Below are positions 41,778-50,759 of a stretch of 64,000 bases of DNA, piece after piece. This stretch comes from Micromonospora sp. WMMD961 (lineage in GTDB: Bacteria > Actinomycetota > Actinomycetes > Mycobacteriales > Micromonosporaceae). Both the position numbers and the translations under genes were made by a program. Within the stretch, counting starts at the first letter, position 1, and each line of letters starts with the position of its first letter. The stretch lies in assembly GCF_029626145.1 (NCBI RefSeq), contig NZ_JARUBJ010000002.1, forward strand, positions 5,305,501 through 5,369,500, given 5' to 3'. Under the pieces are notes generated by a model that was given only the letters and a program-made list of their open reading frames with translations, was not told where the DNA came from and searched no databases.

Positions 41778-43169
41778 TCAGCGGCGCGTCACCGAGCCGG
41801 CCGTGGCCAACTCCGGGAGCCGGATCGAGCCCGATCGAACGCCGTCGGCGGGCGCGATCACACAGACCGCGCCGGCGGGGCGGACGATGCGGGCGGCTCG
41901 GAACGCCACCCGTCGTACCGGATGGCGCGGCTGCGGGACGACCAGCGCGACGGTCACCGCGCGGGCGTGCTGGCGGTCCAGGGCGACCGCCGCCGCGACC
42001 GTGGCGATCGTCGCTGCGGTTCCGGCGAGGACGAGCGTCTGTCGCGGCCCGGCGTACTCGGCGAGCCAGCCGAGCAGCGGTGCGCCGACGGCGGCGGAGA
42101 CAGAGCCGGTGACCGCCAGCGCGGCGAGCACCCGGCCCCGCATCGCGGCGTCGGTGTCGAGTTGGGCGCGGGTGCCGACGGTGGTGTCGATGACCACCGC
42201 GGCGGCGGCGATCGGGAGGATCACCGCCGCGAAGCTGACGGTGCCCGGGGCGAGGCCGGCGACGATCTGCAGGCCGCTGGCGAGCAGGCCGGCGACGACG
42301 AGCGTCCGGTAACCCAGGGAACGTCGGCGGGCCGCCACGAGGGCACCGAGCACCGTTCCGATCGCGAAGACGGTCGACAGGACGCCGTAGCCGGAGGCGC
42401 CGGCGTCCAGCGGGCCGTCGCTCATCGCCGCCATCGTCACCTGGTAGTTGCGGCCCAAACTGCCGAGCACGAACGACAGGGCGAGCGCGAGGAGCAGCAC
42501 CGGCTGCCCGCGCAGGTAGGCGAACCCGGCCCGGACCCCACTGCGGGTCGCGCCGGCGGCCGTCACCGCCAGACCGGCCACGGCCCCCGGACGGACGGCG
42601 AACAGTGCCACCACCACGGCGGCGAAGCTCGCCGCGTTGATGCCGAACAGCAGGGCGGGGCCGACGGCGGCCACCACGATGGCACCGAGGCTCATACCGA
42701 GGATGCGGCCGGCGGAATTGGAGAGCGAACCGAGTGCCAGGGCGTTGCCGAGGGTCTCCCGGTCGACGAGGGTGGAGGCCCAGCGCCCCATCACCGGGCC
42801 CTCGACGGCCGAGACGGCACCGGTGGCCAGGGAGATCGCGAAGATCAGCGGTAGGCCGCCGAAGCCGGTCAGGGCGACCGCGCCCAGCCCGGCGGCGAGC
42901 GCCGCGTGGGCCACCTGGGCGGTGATCAGCAACGGGCGGGCCGGCAGACGGTCGGCCAGCACGCCTCCCCAGACGCTGAGCAGCAGGGTGGGTGCCGCCT
43001 GGAGCAGCACGGCGAAGCCCATGGACGTCGCCGAGCCGGTCTGCTTCAGGACGTACCAGTTGACCCCGAGAACCTGCATCCAGGTGCCGATGACGGAGAC
43101 GAACCCGGCGAGCGCCCAGATCCGGTAGTTGCGATGGCGCAGCGCGGCGAAGGTGGCACCCGTGGCCAC
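41778..43169 (-). CDS. MFS transporter (MFS_3 / EntS-like)
   Basis: 463 aa, 12 membrane helices, beginning FAALRHRNYRIWALAGFVSVIGTWMQVLGVNWYVLKQTGSA, the hallmark of MFS_3 exporters (residues about 8-48). Motif A-like GGVLADRLPARPLL lies between helices 2 and 3. An extra C-terminal tail of about 60 residues is basic. Relatives export siderophores or antibiotics; the substrate is unknown. Start GTG 43169 with GGAGG upstream. It is on the same strand as gltBD but separated by that operon's terminator. Confidence 0.88.
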   Translation of the reverse strand: MATGATFAALRHRNYRIWALAGFVSVIGTWMQVLGVNWYVLKQTGSATSMGFAVLLQAAPTLLLSVWGGVLADRLPARPLLITAQVAHAALAAGLGAVALTGFGGLPLIFAISLATGAVSAVEGPVMGRWASTLVDRETLGNALALGSLSNSAGRILGMSLGAIVVAAVGPALLFGINAASFAAVVVALFAVRPGAVAGLAVTAAGATRSGVRAGFAYLRGQPVLLLALALSFVLGSLGRNYQVTMAAMSDGPLDAGASGYGVLSTVFAIGTVLGALVAARRRSLGYRTLVVAGLLASGLQIVAGLAPGTVSFAAVILPIAAAAVVIDTTVGTRAQLDTDAAMRGRVLAALAVTGSVSAAVGAPLLGWLAEYAGPRQTLVLAGTAATIATVAAAVALDRQHARAVTVALVVPQPRHPVRRVAFRAARIVRPAGAVCVIAPADGVRSGSIRLPELATAGSVTRR

Positions 43170-43291
43170 GACGAACCTCCAGCGATCGGCGGCGTGATCT
43201 TCAGGCCGGATCGCGGCGCGGTTCGGCAGCCGACAAGTCTTGCCGGCTTAAACCTCTTCGCCCACGTTTGTGAGCGGCTTCACCAGCGGGA

Positions 43292-43334
43292 AGGTCCCGG
43301 CGGGTGGGCAGGAAACCGCCCACCCGCCGGACCT
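43292..43334 (-). terminator. Terminator of the gltBD operon
   Basis: Arms 43292-43309 and 43318-43334 form a 17-bp stem with a single bulged C and an 8-base loop, 32 bases after the gltD stop. GC-rich, without a T-tract. Confidence 0.78.
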
Positions 43335-43366
43335 CCATCGACCAGCCTGATGAAGCGCCCCGAGCC

Positions 43367-44902
43367 TCAGCGAGCGGCGAGAGCCTGCGCCGCCGGGCCG
43401 ACCGGGGCCGGCAACGTGCCGGCGCCGCCGAGGTACGCGTGGATGGCGGCGGCCGCCGCACGCCCCTCGGCGATGGCCCAGACGATCAACGAGGCGCCCC
43501 GGTGCATGTCGCCGGCGACGAACACCCCGTCGACGTCGGTCTGCCAGTCGTCGCGGGCGTCCACCGCGCCCCGAGGGTTGCGGGCCACGCCGAACTGGGC
43601 CAGCAACGGCTGCTGCTCGGTGCCCTCGAACCCGATCGCCAGCAGCACCAGATCGGCCGGCAGCTCCCGCTCCGAGCCCGGCACCACCGTGACGACCCGC
43701 CGGCCGTCGCGCTTCTCCACTGTCACCTCGGCGATGCGCACCGCCCGCACCTGGCCGGTGCCGTCGTCCACGAACTCCTGCACCGCCACCGCGAAGACCC
43801 GCTCGCCGCCCTCCTCGTGCGCCGGGTAGCTGCGCAGCACCCACGGCCAGGTCGGCCACGGGTCCCGTGCCTCGTCGCGCTCCTGCGGCGGCTGCGGGTA
43901 CAGGTCGAGCTGGTGCACGCCCGCGGCGCCCTGCCGGTGTGCGACGCCGAGACAGTCCGCCGCGGTGTCACCGCCGCCGATGATCACCACGTGCTTGCCG
44001 GCCGCGTCGATCGGAGTGCCGTCCGGCAACACCGCCCGCGCCAACCGGCGCTCGCCGGTGGGCACGACGCCGGCCTGGTCGGTGGTCGCGGTGGCGACCG
44101 CGCGATTCGCCGCGACCAGGTGCGCCATCGCCTGGTGTACGCCCCGAAGCGCCCGTCCCGGGGTCTCCGGAGTGTCCCGGCCCTGCAACGCGCCGCAGGC
44201 CAACAGCACCGCGTCGTGTTCGGCGCGCAACTGCTCGGCGGTGACGTCCACCCCGACGTTGACACCGGTGCGGAAGCGCACCCCCTCGGCGACGAGCTGG
44301 GCCAACCTAGCGTCGATGTGCCGCTTCTCCAGCTTGAAGTCGGGGATGCCGTACCGGAGCAGACCGCCGATCGCGTCGTCCCGCTCGTACACCGTCACCG
44401 CGTGACCGGCGCGGGCCAACTGCTGGGCGGCGGCGAGGCCGGCGGGGCCGGAGCCGACGACGGCGACCGACCGGCCGGACGGCGCCGGCACCGGACGGGG
44501 GGTGAACCCGCGCGCTGCGGCGGCGTCGGCGATCTCCACCTCGACCTGCTTGATGGTCACCGGCTGACCACCGGAGATGCCGAGCACGCAGGCGGCCTCG
44601 CAGGGCGCCGGACAGAGCCGGCCGGTGAACTCCGGGAAGTTGTTGGTGGCGTGCAGCGATTCCACCGCGGCGTCCCAGTTGCCGGTACGCACCAGGTCGT
44701 TCCAGTCCGGGATGCGGTTGCCCAGCGGGCAGCCGTCGTGACAGAACGGGATGCCGCAGTCCATGCATCGGGTGGCCTGCTCACGGACCAGCTCCTCGCC
44801 GGCCGGCGGGTAGACCTCACGCCAGTCGCTGATCCGCACCGACACCGGACGGCGGGCCGGCAGTCGCCGGTCGTAGCGCAGGAAACCGTTCGGGTCAGGC
44901 AC
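43367..44902 (-). CDS. gltD: Glutamate synthase (NADPH) small subunit
   Basis: 511 aa. Supplies electrons from NADPH through FAD and two [4Fe-4S] clusters to GltB. Cys clusters: CMDCGIPFCHDGCPLGNRIP and CPAPCEAACVLGI in the N-terminal ferredoxin-like domain. FAD-binding VVGSGPAGLAAAQQLARAG and the NADPH-binding VIIGGGDTAADCLG follow, then the C-terminal FVAGDMHRGASLIVWAIAEGR that closes the FAD site. GTG start with AGGAGGTGG upstream; it overlaps the end of gltB by 8 bp, so the subunits are made in a coupled way. Confidence 0.96.
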   Translation of the reverse strand: MPDPNGFLRYDRRLPARRPVSVRISDWREVYPPAGEELVREQATRCMDCGIPFCHDGCPLGNRIPDWNDLVRTGNWDAAVESLHATNNFPEFTGRLCPAPCEAACVLGISGGQPVTIKQVEVEIADAAAARGFTPRPVPAPSGRSVAVVGSGPAGLAAAQQLARAGHAVTVYERDDAIGGLLRYGIPDFKLEKRHIDARLAQLVAEGVRFRTGVNVGVDVTAEQLRAEHDAVLLACGALQGRDTPETPGRALRGVHQAMAHLVAANRAVATATTDQAGVVPTGERRLARAVLPDGTPIDAAGKHVVIIGGGDTAADCLGVAHRQGAAGVHQLDLYPQPPQERDEARDPWPTWPWVLRSYPAHEEGGERVFAVAVQEFVDDGTGQVRAVRIAEVTVEKRDGRRVVTVVPGSERELPADLVLLAIGFEGTEQQPLLAQFGVARNPRGAVDARDDWQTDVDGVFVAGDMHRGASLIVWAIAEGRAAAAAIHAYLGGAGTLPAPVGPAAQALAAR

Positions 44903-47900
44903 GTGCCACCTCCTGGGCGGCCACCCGCGGGGCGGGCGGCACCGGCATCGCCGGCACAGCGGGTGCGGTCAGTTCTTCCATGACCGCGTCGTCGACGTCG
45001 CGGCCGGCGGCTTCGGCGGCCCGCATGATCTCCAGCACCCGGCGGTAGTCGCGGGGCACCACTGCGGTGAACTCGGCCACCGCCTCCGGCCAGCGCTTGA
45101 GCAGCTCCTCGGCCACCGCCGACCCGGTCTCGGCCACATGCCGCTGGACCAGTTCGTGCAGCAGCGCCTGCTCCTGCTCGCCCAGCGGCGCCAGGTCCAC
45201 CAGCTCGGTGTTGACCCGCGCAACGTCCAGGTGGTGCACGTACGCCGTGCCGCCGGACATGCCCGCCGCGAAGTTACGGCCGGTCGCACCGAGCACCACG
45301 ACGGTGCCGCCGGTCATGTACTCGCAACCGTGGTCGCCGACGCCCTCGACCACGGCGACCGCGCCGGAGTTGCGGACCGCGAACCGCTCCCCCACCCGGC
45401 CGCGCAGGAAGACCTCGCCCGCCGTGGCCCCGTACAGGATGGTGTTGCCGGCGATGATCTGGTCCTCGGCCCGCTGCCCCGGCCCGGCGTCGGGGTCGAG
45501 GAACGGCGCGGCGGCGTCCGGACGGACGACGACCCGCCCACCGGAGAGGCCCTTGCCCACGTAGTCGTTGGCGTCGCCGTGCAGCCGCAGGGTCACCCCG
45601 CGCGGCAGGAACGCACCGAACGACTGCCCGGCCGTGCCGTGCAGCACGAACTCGATGGTGTCGTCCGGAAGGCCGGCACCGCCGAAGCGACGGGTGACCT
45701 CCCCGCCGAGCATCGCGCCGACGCTGCGGTGCTCGTTGCGCACCGCCACCTCGACGCGCACCGGGGCCCCGTCGGACAGCGCCGGACGGGCCAGCGCGAT
45801 CAGCTCGTTGTCCAGGGCCTGGTCCAGACCGTGGTCCTGGGCGCGCACCCCGCGTCGGGCCGCCCCGGCGGGCAGCTCCGGCAGGTGCAGGACGGGCGCC
45901 AGGTCCAACCCGTGCGCCTTCCAGTGCGTCAGGGCCGGGGCCACGTCGAGCAGCTCGGACTGCCCGATCGCCTCCTCGATCGACCGCAGACCCAGCTCGG
46001 CCAGGTATCCCCGGACCTCCTCGGCGAGGAAGAGGAAGAAGTTCTCCACGAACTCCGGGGTGCCGGTGAACCGCTCCCGCAGGACCGGATTCTGGGTGGC
46101 GATGCCGACCGGGCAGGTGTCCAGATGGCAGACCCGCATCATCACGCAGCCGGCGACGATCAGCGGCGCGGTCGCGAAGCCGAACTCCTCCGCGCCGAGC
46201 AGCGCCGCGACCAGTACGTCCCGGCCGGTCTTGAGTTGACCGTCGACCTGCACGGTGACCCGGTCGCGCAGCTTGTTGAGCAACAGCGTCTGCTGCGCCT
46301 CGGCCAGCCCCAGCTCCCACGGCGTGCCGGCGTGCTTGAGCGAGTTCATCGGGGACGCGCCGGTGCCGCCGTCGTGGCCGGAGATCAGGATGACGTCCGC
46401 CTTGAGCTTCGCCACCCCGGCGGCGACGGTGCCGACGCCGACCTCGCTGACCAGCTTGACGTGCACCCGGGCCGCCGGGTTGACGCACTTCAGGTCGTGG
46501 ACCAACTGGGCGAGGTCCTCGATGGAGTAGATGTCGTGGTGCGGCGGCGGGGAGATCAGACCCACCCCGGGGGTGGCGTGCCGGGTGCGGGCGATCCACG
46601 GCCAGACCTTGTTGCCGGGCAGTTGACCACCCTCGCCCGGCTTCGCGCCCTGGGCCATCTTGATCTGGAGGTCGTCGGCGTTGACCAGGTATTCGCTGGT
46701 CACACCGAAGCGCCCGCTGGCGATCTGCTTGACCGCCGAGCGGCGGGCCGGGTCGTGCAGGCGCTCGACGTCCTCGCCGCCCTCACCGGTGTTGGACTTT
46801 CCGCCGAGACGGTTCATCGCGATGGCCAGCGTCTCGTGTGCCTCGGCCGAGATCGACCCGTACGACATGGCGCCGGTGGCGAACCGCTTGACGATCTCGG
46901 TGGCCGGCTCGACCTCCTCGATCGGCACCGCCGGACGGAGCCCGGTGCGCAGGGTGAACAACCCGCGCAGCGAACCCGCCTGCGTGGCGAGCGCGTCGAC
47001 CTTCGCGGTGTACTCGCGGAAGACGTCGTACTGCCGGCTCCGGGTGGCGTGCTGCAACAGGAAGACCGTCTCCGGGTTGAACAGGTGCAGCTCACCCTCG
47101 CGACGCCACTGGTATTCGCCACCGACCTCCAAGCGGTCGGAGTCGGCGGTGCCGGCCGGGGGCCAGGCCAGCGCGTGCCGGGCGGCCACCTCGGCGTGTA
47201 CGCCAGCGAGACCCACCCCACCGATGCGGCTGGGGGTGCCCCGGAAGTAACGCTCGACCAGCCGGCTGTCCAGGCCGACCGCCTCGAAGACCTGCGCCCC
47301 GCAGTACGACGAGACCGTCGAGATGCCCATCTTCGACATGATCTTCAGGACGCCCTTGCCGAGCGCCTTCGCGTAGTTGCGCACCGCGGCGGCGGGTTCC
47401 ACCCCGACGAGCGAGCCCGTGGAGATCATGTCCTCCACCGACTCGAACGCCAGGTACGGGTTGATCGCCGCCGCGCCGTACCCGATCAGGACGGCCGCGT
47501 GGTGCACCTCCCGGCAGTCGCCGGACTCGACGATCAACGCCGCCTGGGTGCGGGTCTGCTCGCGCACCAGGTGCTGGTGCACCGCGGCGGTGAGCAGCAG
47601 CGACGGGATCGGTGCCAGGTCGGCGTTGGAGTCCCGGTCGGAGAGCACCAGGATCCGGACGCCGTCCTCGATCGCCTCGGAGACGTGCCGGCAGATCTCG
47701 GTCAGCCGCGCCTTGATCCCGGCGGCGCCCTCCCGGATGCGGTACAGCCCGGACACCCGGACCGCCTTGAAGCCGGGCAGGTCACCGTCCTCGTCGATGG
47801 AGAGGATCTTCGCCAGCTCGTCGTTGTCGAGGATCGGGTGCGGCAGCACGATCTGCCGGCAGCTCGCCGCACTCGGGTCGAGCAGGTTGCCCTCCGGCCC

Positions 47901-49607
47901 GATGGTCGACGCCAGGCTGGTCACCAGCTCCTCGCGGATGGCGTCCAGCGGCGGGTTGGTGACCTGGGCGAAGAGCTGGTGGAAGTAGTCGTAGAGCAGG
48001 CGCGGCCGGGTGGACAGCGGCGAGATCGGGGTGTCCGTACCCATCGAACCGAGCGGCTCGACGCCGGTACGCGCCATCGGCGCGAGCAGGATCTTCAGCT
48101 CCTCCTCGGTGTAGCCGAAGGTCTGCTGCCGGCGGCGCACCGAGTCGTGGGTGTAGACGGTGTGCTCGCGGGCCGGGAGGTCGCCCAACTCGATCAGCCC
48201 GGCGTGCAGCCACTCGCCGTACGGCTGGGCGGCGGCCAGCTCGGACTTGATCTCCTCGTCGTGCACGATCCGACCGGCGACGGTGTCGACCAGGAACATC
48301 TTGCCCGGCTGGAGTCGCCCCTTCGCGACCACGTGGGCCGGGTCGAGGTCGAGCACGCCCGCCTCGGAACCGAGCACGACGAGCCCGTCGTCGGTCTGCC
48401 ACCAGCGCCCGGGACGCAGCCCGTTGCGGTCCAGCACCGCGCCGACGATCTCGCCGTCGGTGAACGCCACCGACGCGGGGCCGTCCCACGGCTCCATGAG
48501 GCTGGCGTGGAAGCGGTAGAAGGCGCGCTTGGCCGGCTCCATGCCCGGGTCGTTCTCCCACGCCTCCGGGATCATCATGAGCACCGCGTGCGGCAGGCTC
48601 CGCCCCGCCAGGTGCAGCAGCTCCAGGACCTCGTCGAAGTTCGCCGAGTCGGAGGCGCCGGGCGTGCAGACCGGGAAGACCCGACGGATGTTGCCCGGCA
48701 CGTTCGGCGAGCGCAGCAACGCCTCCCGGGCCTGCATCCAGTTGCGGTTGCCGCGGATCGTGTTGATCTCGCCGTTGTGGGCGATGAACCGGTACGGGTG
48801 CGCCAGCGGCCAGGAGGGGAACGTGTTGGTGGAGAAGCGCGAGTGCACCAACGCGATCGCGCTGTCGATCCGCTCGTCACGCAGGTCCGGGTAGAACGCC
48901 GGCAACTGGTCGGGGGTGAGCATTCCCTTGTAGACCATGGTGCGGCTGGACAACGACGGGAAGTACGCCGGCACGCCCCGCTCGGCGGTCTCCCGTTCGG
49001 CCTGCTTGCGCAGGCTGAACGCCACCCGGTCCAGTTCGATGCCGTGCAGCGGGGAACCGGCCGGCCCCTCGGGGGCGTCGGTGAGGCGGCGGGCAGCCAG
49101 GAAGACCTGTCGGATCCGGGGCATCGCCGCCAGGGCAGTCTCGCCAAGCTCGCTGGGGTCGATCGGCACGTCCCGCCAGCCGAGCAGGTCAGCGCCCTCG
49201 ACCAGCGCGTACTTCTCGACCACCCGCCGGGCACGGGCCTCGGCGGTGTCGTCGTCGGGGAGGAAGACCAGCCCCGTCGCGTACTCGCCGGCCGGGGGAA
49301 GCGCGACGTCGGCCACCGCGCGCAGGAACGCGTCGGGCACCTGGATCATGATGCCCGCGCCGTCGCCGGTGTTCGGCTCCGCGCCCCGGGCGCCGCGATG
49401 GTCCAGTCGACACAGGGCACCGAGCCCGTTCGCGACGACCGCGTGCGAACGCCGGCCGTGCAGGTCCGCTACGAAGGCCACTCCGCAGGCGTCGTGCTCC
49501 TGCGCCGGGTCGTAGAGGCCCTGGGCGGGCGGGCGGGGGTCGGGCGTCGGGGACGCCTGCGGGCTGTGCGGGTACGGCTGTGCTGTGTCCGCGTACGGCT
49601 GAGCCAC
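44895..49607 (-). CDS. gltB: Glutamate synthase large subunit
   Basis: 1570 aa. Converts glutamine and 2-oxoglutarate to two glutamates. Domains in order: Ntn-type glutaminase with catalytic Cys in EHDACGVAFVADL (the propeptide is about 40 residues, Pro/Tyr-rich: AQPYADTAQPYPHSPQ); central domain; FMN-binding synthase domain with the 3Fe-4S cysteines CVMMRVCHLDTCPVGIATQNP-like segment (landmark about two thirds along); and the C-terminal GxGxG beta-helix (GGRVVVRPDA, GATAGEVFLRGRVGERFAVRNSG). I chose GTG 49607 because AGGAGG sits just upstream; GTG 49625 is in frame but has no ribosome-binding site. First gene of gltBD, divergent from a GNAT gene. Confidence 0.96.
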   Translation of the reverse strand: MAQPYADTAQPYPHSPQASPTPDPRPPAQGLYDPAQEHDACGVAFVADLHGRRSHAVVANGLGALCRLDHRGARGAEPNTGDGAGIMIQVPDAFLRAVADVALPPAGEYATGLVFLPDDDTAEARARRVVEKYALVEGADLLGWRDVPIDPSELGETALAAMPRIRQVFLAARRLTDAPEGPAGSPLHGIELDRVAFSLRKQAERETAERGVPAYFPSLSSRTMVYKGMLTPDQLPAFYPDLRDERIDSAIALVHSRFSTNTFPSWPLAHPYRFIAHNGEINTIRGNRNWMQAREALLRSPNVPGNIRRVFPVCTPGASDSANFDEVLELLHLAGRSLPHAVLMMIPEAWENDPGMEPAKRAFYRFHASLMEPWDGPASVAFTDGEIVGAVLDRNGLRPGRWWQTDDGLVVLGSEAGVLDLDPAHVVAKGRLQPGKMFLVDTVAGRIVHDEEIKSELAAAQPYGEWLHAGLIELGDLPAREHTVYTHDSVRRRQQTFGYTEEELKILLAPMARTGVEPLGSMGTDTPISPLSTRPRLLYDYFHQLFAQVTNPPLDAIREELVTSLASTIGPEGNLLDPSAASCRQIVLPHPILDNDELAKILSIDEDGDLPGFKAVRVSGLYRIREGAAGIKARLTEICRHVSEAIEDGVRILVLSDRDSNADLAPIPSLLLTAAVHQHLVREQTRTQAALIVESGDCREVHHAAVLIGYGAAAINPYLAFESVEDMISTGSLVGVEPAAAVRNYAKALGKGVLKIMSKMGISTVSSYCGAQVFEAVGLDSRLVERYFRGTPSRIGGVGLAGVHAEVAARHALAWPPAGTADSDRLEVGGEYQWRREGELHLFNPETVFLLQHATRSRQYDVFREYTAKVDALATQAGSLRGLFTLRTGLRPAVPIEEVEPATEIVKRFATGAMSYGSISAEAHETLAIAMNRLGGKSNTGEGGEDVERLHDPARRSAVKQIASGRFGVTSEYLVNADDLQIKMAQGAKPGEGGQLPGNKVWPWIARTRHATPGVGLISPPPHHDIYSIEDLAQLVHDLKCVNPAARVHVKLVSEVGVGTVAAGVAKLKADVILISGHDGGTGASPMNSLKHAGTPWELGLAEAQQTLLLNKLRDRVTVQVDGQLKTGRDVLVAALLGAEEFGFATAPLIVAGCVMMRVCHLDTCPVGIATQNPVLRERFTGTPEFVENFFLFLAEEVRGYLAELGLRSIEEAIGQSELLDVAPALTHWKAHGLDLAPVLHLPELPAGAARRGVRAQDHGLDQALDNELIALARPALSDGAPVRVEVAVRNEHRSVGAMLGGEVTRRFGGAGLPDDTIEFVLHGTAGQSFGAFLPRGVTLRLHGDANDYVGKGLSGGRVVVRPDAAAPFLDPDAGPGQRAEDQIIAGNTILYGATAGEVFLRGRVGERFAVRNSGAVAVVEGVGDHGCEYMTGGTVVVLGATGRNFAAGMSGGTAYVHHLDVARVNTELVDLAPLGEQEQALLHELVQRHVAETGSAVAEELLKRWPEAVAEFTAVVPRDYRRVLEIMRAAEAAGRDVDDAVMEELTAPAVPAMPVPPAPRVAAQEVARA

Positions 49608-49751
49608 CGGGCCTCCTGTCGTCACTCAGGTTGGATCATGGTGGGGACGACGTCGGCCCGTGGGTCTATTGAGTCTACGTTAGGGCGACGGCCGCACGGC
49701 CACCTGAGATTGATCACACCGTCCACTGGCTGGGACGTGTAGTCTCGCGCG

Positions 49752-50597
49752 GTGGATCCGCTCAACAAGCACGTCTTCGACCGGTTGGAACGTTTCTACG
49801 ACGCGGTGCCCCGCGACGTCGCCGGTGCGGAGGAACATGGCGGGCTGGTGTTGTTCGTCCGCGACGGCAACGGTTGGCCGTTCTACGCCCGTCCCCGGCT
49901 CGACGCCGCCGAACCGCCGTCGCTGGCCGACGTGGCCTCGGTGCGCGAGCGGCAACGGAAGCTGGGCCTGCCGGAAGCCTTCGAGTGGGTGCACGAGACG
50001 AGCCCCGAACTGCTGGCGGTCGCCCGCTCGGCAGGTCTGCACGTGCTGGAGGCACCGCTGATGGTGCTCGACCCGACGGCGCTGCCCGACCCGGCGACGC
50101 TGTCCGACGTGGCGGTACGCGTGCTGGCCGCCGACTCCCCCGGCTTCGCCGCCGACGTCGCCGCCCGGCGCGCCGTGGCAGCCGTGTCGTTCGCCGCCGC
50201 CGGCACCGCGCCCGGGGAGGCCGGCCCGGCCGAGCGGGACGCCGCCGTCACCGAACTCGAACTCGCCGCGCTCGACGAGGAGCGCACCCGGATCGCCGAC
50301 GGCCGACGGATTTCCGCGCTGGCCGGTACGCCCGCCGACGGTGCGCTGGCCAGCGGCATGGCCATGCGGGTCGGCGACGTCGCCGAGATCGCCGGAGTGG
50401 CCACCCTCCCGGCCGCCCGCCGACGTGGGCTGGGCGCCGCGCTCACCGCCACCCTGGCCCGGGAACTGCTCGCGGCCGGCACCGACCTGGTCTTCCTCTC
50501 CGCAGGCAGCGAGGAGATCGCCCGGGTCTACCTGCGGGTCGGCTTCCGCCGCATCGGCACCGCCTGCATCGCCGAACCCGCAGCCCTGATCCCCTAA
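49752..50597 (+). CDS. GNAT-family N-acetyltransferase domain protein
   Basis: 281 aa. The C-terminal half has the acetyl-CoA-binding loop of GNAT proteins (GVATLPAARRRGLGAALTATLARELLAAG, i.e. R/Q-x-x-G-x-G/A) and the final YLRVGFRRIGTACIAE strand-helix. The N-terminal half is a second, possibly degenerate GNAT-like half. Substrate unknown. GTG start; no Shine-Dalgarno, but TAGTCT (49740-49745) six bases upstream could be the -10 box of a leaderless transcript. Divergent from gltB. Confidence 0.8.
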   Translation: MDPLNKHVFDRLERFYDAVPRDVAGAEEHGGLVLFVRDGNGWPFYARPRLDAAEPPSLADVASVRERQRKLGLPEAFEWVHETSPELLAVARSAGLHVLEAPLMVLDPTALPDPATLSDVAVRVLAADSPGFAADVAARRAVAAVSFAAAGTAPGEAGPAERDAAVTELELAALDEERTRIADGRRISALAGTPADGALASGMAMRVGDVAEIAGVATLPAARRRGLGAALTATLARELLAAGTDLVFLSAGSEEIARVYLRVGFRRIGTACIAEPAALIP

Positions 50598-50642
50598 CCC
50601 CCCTCCCCACCCCGCCCCTCCCCGCCCCGCCCCGCCCCCATC

Positions 50643-50722
50643 GCGTCGATCATGGAGTCGTGGTGCCGGGTTAGGGCGGTTTTGTCACGCTTCGACCACC
50701 ACCACAAGTCCATGATCGACGC
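50643..50722. repeat. Long imperfect inverted repeat with GATCATGGA core
   Basis: Arms 50643-50664 and 50701-50722 match at 20 of 22 positions as reverse complements (arm begins GCGTCGATCATGGA), separated by 36 bases. It lies between the convergent GNAT and monooxygenase genes and could act as a bidirectional terminator. The core GATCATGGA resembles GATCTTGGA of the other two inverted repeats in this window. Confidence 0.75.
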
Positions 50723-50759
50723 GGTGGGGGTGGGGGGTGTGGGGGGTATGGGGGGTGGG

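Noticed and set aside
45138..49742. Very long plus-strand open frame antisense to gltB (more than 1500 codons)
   Set aside because: It mirrors the codon periodicity of gltB, is rich in Arg, Asp, Val and Gln typical of antisense frames in high-GC DNA, and shows no domain.
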